Shown one piece after another: positions 63,738-64,000 of a stretch of 64,000 bases of DNA. The position numbers were made by a program, and so were the translations under genes. Positions within the stretch are counted from its first letter, which is position 1, and each line of letters opens with the position of its first letter. Under the pieces are notes generated by a model that saw nothing but the letters and a program-made list of their open reading frames with translations, made no database searches and was not told where the DNA came from. The stretch comes from Pandoraea sp. PE-S2T-3 (lineage in GTDB: Bacteria > Pseudomonadota > Gammaproteobacteria > Burkholderiales > Burkholderiaceae). The stretch is from NCBI RefSeq assembly GCF_002179965.1, contig NZ_NGUQ01000035.1, positions 248,001 through 312,000 on the forward strand, in the 5' to 3' direction.

Positions 63738-64000
63738 ATGTATGAAGACCGCATCCGCCTGGCGTCGCTACGCGACCGGGTGATGAGCGCAGACGATGCT
63801 GCCCGGCTGGTCGGTGACGGCATGGTGGTCGGCATGAGCGGGTTCACCCGCGCCGGCGACGCCAAGGACATGCCCATTGCGCTCGCCAAGCGTGCCAAAG
63901 CCCACCCGATGAAGCTCACGCTCATCACCGGTGCGTCGCTCGGCCACGATTCCGACAAGACCCTGACCGAAGCCGGCGTGCTGGCCAAGCGCCTGCCGTT
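63738..64000 (+). CDS. Succinate/acetyl-CoA transferase (acetyl-CoA hydrolase family), 5' part
   Basis: ATG 63738 has GAGGAG 9 bp upstream; the frame stays open to the window edge (about 87 residues). MYEDRIRLASLRDRVMSADDAARLVGDGMVVGMSGFTRAGDAKDMPIALAKR, LTLITGASLGHDSDKTLTEAGVLAKRLP is the N-terminal CoA-binding half of the Cat1/AarC group, which exchange CoA between succinyl-CoA and acetate or propionate. It is divergent from a BenM-like LysR regulator. Such enzymes would complement propionate use through the prp operon. The 3' part is outside the window. Confidence 0.85.
   Translation, partial: MYEDRIRLASLRDRVMSADDAARLVGDGMVVGMSGFTRAGDAKDMPIALAKRAKAHPMKLTLITGASLGHDSDKTLTEAGVLAKRLP

Overview
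The window is about 64 kb of GC-rich chromosome with the codon use and gene content of a Burkholderiales bacterium. A CIO-type cytochrome bd oxidase with a DUF2474 subunit, an AcnD/PrpF methylcitrate cluster with a sigma-54 PrpR, many LysR-type regulators and a CYP116B-type P450 all fit the family Burkholderiaceae. Pandoraea or a close relative is my best guess; this is inference, as there is no rRNA or marker gene here. No insertion sequence, phage, CRISPR array or tRNA was recognised. The window looks like accessory metabolism on a stable replicon rather than a mobile region.

Layout. 1-7.3 kb: truncated membrane protein, CPBP protease, DUF1345 membrane protein, cioA-cioB-DUF2474 and a PEBP-like protein. 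7.3-12.8 kb: folE and a complete export system (HlyD-type lipoprotein, ABC ATPase, ABC-2 permease, NodT-type outer-membrane lipoprotein). 12.8-15.2 kb: LysR regulator divergent from a VOC protein and a fumarylpyruvate-hydrolase-like enzyme. 16-20.3 kb: glpR-glpD-glpK with tandem GlpR operators. 20.3-25.3 kb: small lipoprotein, glycerate kinase, VOC protein, and a LysR/MFS divergent pair. 25.3-35.4 kb: the propionate (2-methylcitrate) locus prpR // prpB-prpC-acnD-prpF-prpD with a consensus sigma-54 promoter. 35.4-39.2 kb: a 54-residue membrane peptide, solitary MetQ, a secreted Gly/Ser-repeat protein and a GlxA-type regulator. 39.4-46.4 kb: an SDR, then a LysR regulator divergent from a sugar-acid catabolic operon (MFS with a frameshift, SDR, IlvD/Edd dehydratase, beta-hydroxyacid dehydrogenase). 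46.4-50.3 kb: dipeptide-type binding protein, Fur-box-controlled PPTase-like protein, IclR regulator. 50.6-53.0 kb: self-sufficient P450 fused to its reductase and ferredoxin. 53-54.7 kb: a GbsR/MarR regulator flanked by two genes that share its probable operator. 54.7-58.5 kb: two MFS transporters and a cysteine/thiol dioxygenase. 58.5-64 kb: a candidate small RNA with an anti-Shine-Dalgarno loop, a repeat-rich lipoprotein, a small protein, an EAL phosphodiesterase, a small membrane protein, and a LysR regulator divergent from a truncated CoA-transferase gene.

How the parts connect. The metabolic genes feed three-carbon and CoA-linked carbon into central metabolism: glycerol through GlpK/GlpD, glycerate through glycerate kinase, propionyl-CoA through the methylcitrate cycle, an unidentified sugar acid, and a fumarylpyruvate-like ring-cleavage product. 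Each has a local regulator, and several operators can be read directly (GlpR, Fur, GbsR, sigma-54 promoter). The most unusual items are the candidate anti-SD small RNA at about 58.72-58.78 kb, the shared GbsR operators, the hairpin abutting the glpR start codon, the one-base frameshift in the sugar-acid transporter, and two secreted low-complexity repeat proteins.
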